A DNA stretch of 9,475 nucleotides from Clostridia bacterium (GTDB taxonomy: Bacteria > Bacillota_A > Clostridia > Christensenellales > Aristaeellaceae): contig JAFQIF010000204.1 of NCBI GenBank assembly GCA_017397695.1, positions 1 through 9,475 on the forward strand, read 5' to 3'. The notes beneath the pieces were generated by a model. The model was given only the letters and a program-made list of their open reading frames with translations, ran no database searches and had not been told where the DNA came from. Of the stretch, positions 6,277 to 9,475 are shown one piece after another. The stretch's first letter is position 1. Every line of letters begins with the position of its first letter. A program made the position numbers and the translations under genes.

Positions 6277-6981
6277 TTACGAATCGTATTCCTCGAACGA
6301 GTCCGGCTTGAGATACTTGCCGGAGGAGAAGTGGATTTCCATCGCGCGGGCGAATGCGCGGTAATCATACTCCTCCAGTGCCTTGACGATGGCTTCGTGC
6401 TTGGAGATGGAGGTGATCAGGTGGGGAGACTTCTTTTCCAGCTCGAATCCGGCGTCCACGGCCCAGATGGCATCCATCAGCGAATTGAGCACGCCGTTGT
6501 TAAGACCACAGAAAAGCGTGGTATGGAAGATGCGGTCTGCCTCAGTGAAGCCCTGATAGTCTTCTTCGCCGCTCTCGTGCATTTTGCGCAGGCACTCATG
6601 CAGGACGCGGATATCGTCCTCCGTCATGGTGTAAAAAGCCTGGCGCATGTAGCTCAGTTCCAGCATCCGGCGGATACCGAACATCTCGCGAACGGGCTTG
6701 TCCTCGCCCGCAACATTGAAAAACAGGACATTCTGGAAGACAAAGTCCAGAGAAAACTCCTTCACTTCCGTGCCTCGGCCGGCGCATGCCTGCACCATAC
6801 CCATCAGCTCCATGCTCTTGATGGCTTCGCGCAGCACATTGCGGGAGACGCCGAGCTTTTCGCTCATCTCCAACTCGGTGGGCAGCAAATCGCCGGGCTT
6901 AAGCCCATTGCGGATGATATAGCTGCGGATTTCGCGGAATGCCTGAATATAGAGCTTTTTTTCTTTTTTGATTGCTTTCAT
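6277..6981 (-). CDS. GntR-family regulator, FadR/FCD subfamily
   Basis: This 234-residue repressor-type DNA-binding protein starts at the second of two tandem ATGs (6981), six bases after GAGG; the first ATG (6984) is only three bases away from it. The winged helix-turn-helix occupies about 10-75: IRSYIIRNGLKPGDLLPTE, then SEKLGVSRNVLREAIKSM as recognition helices. The helical FCD ligand-binding domain follows, with likely metal ligands D149 and H153 (EADRIFH), H195 (SKHEAI) and H217 (MEIHF). It is divergent from the ABC sugar-binding gene and upstream of nanE-nanK, so it most likely controls both, acting as a NanR-like sensor. The ligand (sialic acid, ManNAc or a phosphate) is inference. Strongly placed palindromes in the shared control region are candidate binding sites. 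Confidence 0.88.
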   Translation of the reverse strand: MKAIKKEKKLYIQAFREIRSYIIRNGLKPGDLLPTELEMSEKLGVSRNVLREAIKSMELMGMVQACAGRGTEVKEFSLDFVFQNVLFFNVAGEDKPVREMFGIRRMLELSYMRQAFYTMTEDDIRVLHECLRKMHESGEEDYQGFTEADRIFHTTLFCGLNNGVLNSLMDAIWAVDAGFELEKKSPHLITSISKHEAIVKALEEYDYRAFARAMEIHFSSGKYLKPDSFEEYDS

Positions 6982-7016
6982 CATCCACCTCGGTTATGTA
7001 GGATATTTGCACATTC

Positions 7017-7045
7017 ATTATAGAGAAAACGGCGCGGATTGTCAA
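7017..7045 (-). promoter_or_regulatory. Consensus promoter of the GntR-nanE-nanK operon
   Basis: On the minus strand TTGACA (7045-7040) and TATAAT (7022-7017) are both perfect with a 17-base spacer. The start would be near 7010, giving a leader of roughly 30 bases. Such a strong promoter implies that repression sets its output. Confidence 0.85.
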
Positions 7046-7056
7046 TGGAATTGGCA
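7040..7056. promoter_or_regulatory. Candidate operator 1, palindrome overlapping the leftward -35 box
   Basis: TGTCAA-TGGAA-TTGGCA is a 17-base imperfect inverted repeat (5 of 6 half-site positions symmetric). Its outer half is the -35 hexamer of the GntR promoter. The same pattern is found in mirror image at 7118-7134, with centres 78 bases apart. Binding would block RNA polymerase. The binding protein is inferred to be the adjacent GntR regulator. Confidence 0.55.
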
Positions 7057-7117
7057 CATAGAATGGCAGATTAATTGGATGATTTGGGAATTGTTTAAAA
7101 ATAAACGGAAAATAATT

Positions 7118-7134
7118 TGCCAAAACTATTGACA
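7118..7134. promoter_or_regulatory. Candidate operator 2, palindrome overlapping the rightward -35 box
   Basis: TGCCAA-AACTA-TTGACA has the same half-sites and 5-base spacer as operator 1. Read outward toward each promoter, the two sites agree at 14 of 17 positions. The right half is the -35 hexamer for the sugar-binding-protein gene. Confidence 0.55.
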
Positions 7135-7157
7135 TCGACACAACTTTGTAGTACATT
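7129..7157 (+). promoter_or_regulatory. Promoter of the ABC transporter genes
   Basis: TTGACA (7129-7134) is perfect and TACATT (7152-7157) matches four of six -10 positions, spacer 17 bases. Transcription would begin near 7164, about 50 bases before the ATG at 7217. The weaker -10 leaves room for control. Confidence 0.65.
7146..7156. promoter_or_regulatory. Possible FadR-subfamily GntR half-palindrome over the -10 box
   Basis: TTGTAGTACAT contains the perfect palindrome TGTA-G-TACA and fits the general FadR-subfamily pattern TNGTNNNACNA except for the last base. It overlaps the -10 hexamer. It could be an alternative or additional site for the divergent regulator; a chance match is possible in 11 bases. 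Confidence 0.3.
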
Positions 7158-7216
7158 TGAGACAACGAAGGACCAAAAGTCCAAAATGCATACTATTATC
7201 AAGGAGGACATTTCGC

Positions 7217-8476
7217 ATGAAGAAACTGTTTGCGCTGCTCCTGTGCCTGGTTCTCATGATTCCGGTGCTGGCCATGGCCGAGACCGAGATCACCCTGTGG
7301 ACCTACCCGATCGGCAGCTGGTCTCAGTCTGCTGTGGTCGACGAGATCGTCGCCAACTTCAACGCTGTTTACCCGGACATCAAGGTCAAGGTTGAATACC
7401 TGGACTACACCTCCGGCGATGACCAGGTGACCGCCGCCATCGAGGCCGGCACCACCCCGGACATCATCTTCGAAGGCCCGGAACGCCTGGTTGCCAACTG
7501 GGGTGCCGCCGGCAAGATGATGGACATCTCCGATCTGTGGACCGAGGAGACCTCTGCTGATATCGCTGCTGCGGGCGAGTCCATCAAGACCATCTGCACC
7601 GGCACCGACGGCAACATCTACCTCTATCCGCTGTGCATGACCACCCACTGCATGGTCATCGACAAGGCTGCGTTTGAGGCGGCCGGCGCGATGCAGTACC
7701 TCAACGAGGACCGCACCTGGAACCTCGAGCAGTACCAGAACGCCATGAAGGCGCTGGCCGACGCTGGCTATATGCCGGGCATCGTCTACTGCGGCGGCCA
7801 GGGCGGCGACCAGGGCACCCGTGCGCTGGCGTACAACCTGTACAATGCGAAGTTCACCAATGACGAGCACACCGAGTACACCATCGGTTCCGAAGAAGGC
7901 ATCAAGGGCCTGACTCTGCTGCAGCAGATGGTCAACGAGGGTACCCTCGTGGCTGACCCGGCCATCGCCGCCACCGAAGCGATCTCTCTGTTCGCCAATG
8001 GCACCACCGCCACCTGCTTCTGCTGGAACGCTGCTCTGCTGGAGACCAACAAGGCTGCTCTGGCCGAGGGCATCGAGCCGTACGCTGTGACCTTCCCGTC
8101 TGAGGATGGCGTCCCGGTTCTGGACGGCGGCATCTGGGGCTTCGGTCTGTTCGCCAACGAAGACGCTGCCAAGGTTGAGGCTGCGAAGAAGTTCATCCAG
8201 TTCGTGTGCGACGATCCGGTTCAGGGCCCGAAGAGCACTTATGCTACCGGCTACTTCCCGACCAAGGCGTCCTTCGGCGATATCTTCACCGGCACCGAGA
8301 AGGAAGCCAATGCCGAGTACGGCATGTTCACCAAGTACCTGGGCGACATCTACCAGATCACTCCGAACTGGGCGACCCAGCGTACCGAGTGGTGGAACCT
8401 GCTCCAGCGCATCTTCGCCGGCGGCGATGTGGCGACTGAGGTTGCGACCTACACCACCAATGTGAACGCGAAGTAA
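7217..8476 (+). CDS. ABC transporter extracellular sugar-binding protein (family 1)
   Basis: This 419-residue protein starts at ATG 7217, with AAGGAGG (7201-7207) nine bases upstream. Residues 1-21 are a signal peptide ending AMA before ETEITLWTYP. There is no lipobox cysteine, which is unusual for a Gram-positive binding protein. The mature part has the family 1 layout: EITLWTYPIGSW strand, then IVANFNAVYPDIKVKVEYLDY, TTPDIIFEG near residue 80, and a C-terminal EAAKKFIQFVCDD segment. Aromatic residues (several Trp and Tyr) are frequent, as in sugar-binding clefts. Codon choice is strongly skewed to GAC, GAG, ACC and ATC compared with the genes at the left, suggesting high expression. The neighbouring nanE-nanK and GntR genes suggest an amino sugar such as sialic acid or ManNAc as ligand; this is contextual, not seen in residues. 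Confidence 0.9.
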   Translation: MKKLFALLLCLVLMIPVLAMAETEITLWTYPIGSWSQSAVVDEIVANFNAVYPDIKVKVEYLDYTSGDDQVTAAIEAGTTPDIIFEGPERLVANWGAAGKMMDISDLWTEETSADIAAAGESIKTICTGTDGNIYLYPLCMTTHCMVIDKAAFEAAGAMQYLNEDRTWNLEQYQNAMKALADAGYMPGIVYCGGQGGDQGTRALAYNLYNAKFTNDEHTEYTIGSEEGIKGLTLLQQMVNEGTLVADPAIAATEAISLFANGTTATCFCWNAALLETNKAALAEGIEPYAVTFPSEDGVPVLDGGIWGFGLFANEDAAKVEAAKKFIQFVCDDPVQGPKSTYATGYFPTKASFGDIFTGTEKEANAEYGMFTKYLGDIYQITPNWATQRTEWWNLLQRIFAGGDVATEVATYTTNVNAK

Positions 8477-8515
8477 GACTGGCGTTTGCGAAGCAAGCAA
8501 GAATTGAAACACAGG

Positions 8516-8551
8516 CACAAGGCCCCATTCCCTCGCGGGAGGGGCCTTGTG
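8516..8551 (+). terminator. Hairpin between binding-protein and permease genes (attenuator-like)
   Basis: CACAAGGCCCC (8516-8526) pairs perfectly with GGGGCCTTGTG (8541-8551), and TCCC (8529-8532) pairs with GGGA around a TCGC loop, leaving a 2-base bulge. TTCTTT follows. It resembles a leaky intrinsic terminator or a 3'-end stabilising structure, so that the binding protein is made in excess over the membrane subunits. Confidence 0.75.
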
Positions 8552-8575
8552 TTCTTTGAAGGGAGCGTTCCTCTT

Positions 8576-9475
8576 ATGACCAAGGCCGCAAAGGGCGGGA
8601 CGTCTTTGTCCAGGGCCAACCAGCGCCGTGAAAACATCGCCGGTTACCTGTTCATGCTGCCCAGCCTGCTGTTCTTTGTGGGGTTTGTTATCTTCCCCAT
8701 GGGTCTGTGTCTGTTCAACAGCTTCTTCAACTATACCATGACCGATTTCAACTTCGTCGGCCTGGCTAATTACAAGGAGCTCATCGCAGATCCGATTTTC
8801 CGCATCGCCCTCTGGAACACCATTGTCATCGTCGTGGTGTCCGTTCCGGTCACCTGTATCTTCTCCCTGTGGGTTTCCACGATCATCTACAAGATGCATG
8901 ACCGCTATACCTCGATCTTCCGCTGTATCTTCTATCTGCCGGTTGTCACGGGTTCCGTGGCCGTCACGGTTGTGTGGAAGTGGATGTTCAGTCCCTATAC
9001 AGGCATTCTGAATTATGTGCTGCGCAATCTGGGCCTGATCACCAAGAATATCAACTGGCTGGGCAGCCCGGAGTATGCGCTGGGCTGTATCATCCTGATC
9101 CTGCTGACGACCTCTGTCGGCCAGCCGATCGTGCTGTATGTTTCCGCGCTGTCCAACGTGGATCACAGCCTGGTTGAGGCTGCCGAGGTGGACGGTGCGA
9201 CCAACCTGCAGGTTTTCTGGAAGATCAAGTGGCCGCAGATCATGCCGACCACGCTGTACATCCTGGTCATCACCACGATTAACTCCTTCCAGTGCTTCGC
9301 GCTGATTCAGCTGCTGACATCCGGCGGCCCGAACAACTCGACGCAGACCATCATGTACTACATCTATTATCATGCATTTAAGCTGAGCCGCTATGGCTAC
9401 GGCAGCGCGATGGGTGTTATTCTTGCCGCGATCATCGCCGTATTCAGTGCGCTGCAGTTCAAGCTCGCCAAGAGC
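8576..9475 (+). CDS. ABC sugar transporter permease, MalF/UgpA type (3' end cut by window)
   Basis: The frame is open from ATG 8576 to the window edge, 300 codons without a stop, with GAAGGGAG about 10 bases upstream. A short charged cytoplasmic tail leads to six apparent membrane segments (about 24-47, 80-104, 115-137, 168-190, 225-248, 277-295). The ATPase-contacting loop EAAEVDGA (201-208), followed by FWKIKWPQIMP, is the classical EAA motif between the fourth and fifth helices. SGGPNNST (249-256) is typical of this subfamily. Only a few C-terminal residues are likely missing. It would form the translocation channel with a second permease (MalG-like), presumably just beyond the edge, and receive sugar from the binding protein encoded 99 bases upstream. 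Confidence 0.92.
   Translation, partial: MTKAAKGGTSLSRANQRRENIAGYLFMLPSLLFFVGFVIFPMGLCLFNSFFNYTMTDFNFVGLANYKELIADPIFRIALWNTIVIVVVSVPVTCIFSLWVSTIIYKMHDRYTSIFRCIFYLPVVTGSVAVTVVWKWMFSPYTGILNYVLRNLGLITKNINWLGSPEYALGCIILILLTTSVGQPIVLYVSALSNVDHSLVEAAEVDGATNLQVFWKIKWPQIMPTTLYILVITTINSFQCFALIQLLTSGGPNNSTQTIMYYIYYHAFKLSRYGYGSAMGVILAAIIAVFSALQFKLAKS

Noticed and set aside
7093..7106. GTTTA-AAAA-TAAAC inverted repeat, considered as a catabolite (cre) site
   Set aside because: It lacks the central CG and flanking pattern of cre sites and is AT-rich enough to arise by chance.
8495..8515. Similarity of AAGCAAGAATT and following bases to the outer arm of the 35-173 palindrome
   Set aside because: The match is short and gapped and does not extend into the rest of the arm.
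7199..9373. Antisense open frame of 724 codons
   Set aside because: It opposes the binding-protein and permease genes, both well supported by motifs, and crosses the hairpin between them.
1..9475. tRNA, rRNA, CRISPR array, insertion sequence, riboswitch
   Set aside because: No cloverleaf, rRNA-like core, regularly spaced repeats, transposase motif or recognisable riboswitch core was seen on either strand.

Overview
The window reads as accessory carbohydrate-related chromosome from a fairly GC-rich Gram-positive gut-type bacterium, most likely one of the Clostridia. The basis is strong GGAGG-type ribosome sites, consensus TTGACA/TATAAT promoters, ROK/NanE/GntR/ABC gene families, and noncoding repeats of a style I recall from gut Firmicutes. 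The exact taxon cannot be read from the sequence. Ten protein genes are supported, one cut by the right edge. I see no rRNA, tRNA, CRISPR array or transposase.

Layout. 1-327 has no gene. It holds a large imperfect inverted repeat (35-173), a short perfect palindrome (221-239) and fragments of a dispersed repeat. From a textbook promoter (328-356) an operon runs rightward: a membrane-anchored phosphodiester glycosidase-domain protein (393-1592), a secreted paralogue (1639-2487) and an unrecognised secreted protein (2527-3243). It ends at a bidirectional-looking terminator (3246-3267). Next come a leftward ArsC/Spx-like thioredoxin-fold gene lacking the active-site cysteine (3321-3671) and a divergent SDR/FabG-like oxidoreductase (3757-4491) with its own terminator (4512-4540).

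The right half is an amino-sugar (probably sialic acid / N-acetylmannosamine) locus. Leftward from a shared control region lie a FadR-type GntR regulator (6277-6981), nanE (5456-6163) and nanK (4548-5459), the last two overlapping by 4 bases. Rightward lie an ABC sugar-binding protein (7217-8476), a hairpin (8516-8551) and an ABC permease that is incomplete at the edge (8576-9475). A likely scheme is: the binding protein and permeases import a sugar, a lyase outside the window may release ManNAc, NanK phosphorylates it, NanE epimerises ManNAc-6-P to GlcNAc-6-P, and the GntR protein senses an intermediate.

The most notable observation is in the control region 6982-7216. Each of the two outward-facing promoters has its -35 hexamer built into the same 17-base imperfect palindrome, TGyCAA-N5-TTGrCA, in mirror-image orientation. 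This looks like a paired operator controlling uptake and catabolism together. No clearly new multi-gene system was found. The best candidates for novelty are the operon of two glycosidase-domain paralogues plus an orphan secreted protein, the cysteine-less ArsC-like protein, and the paired operator.
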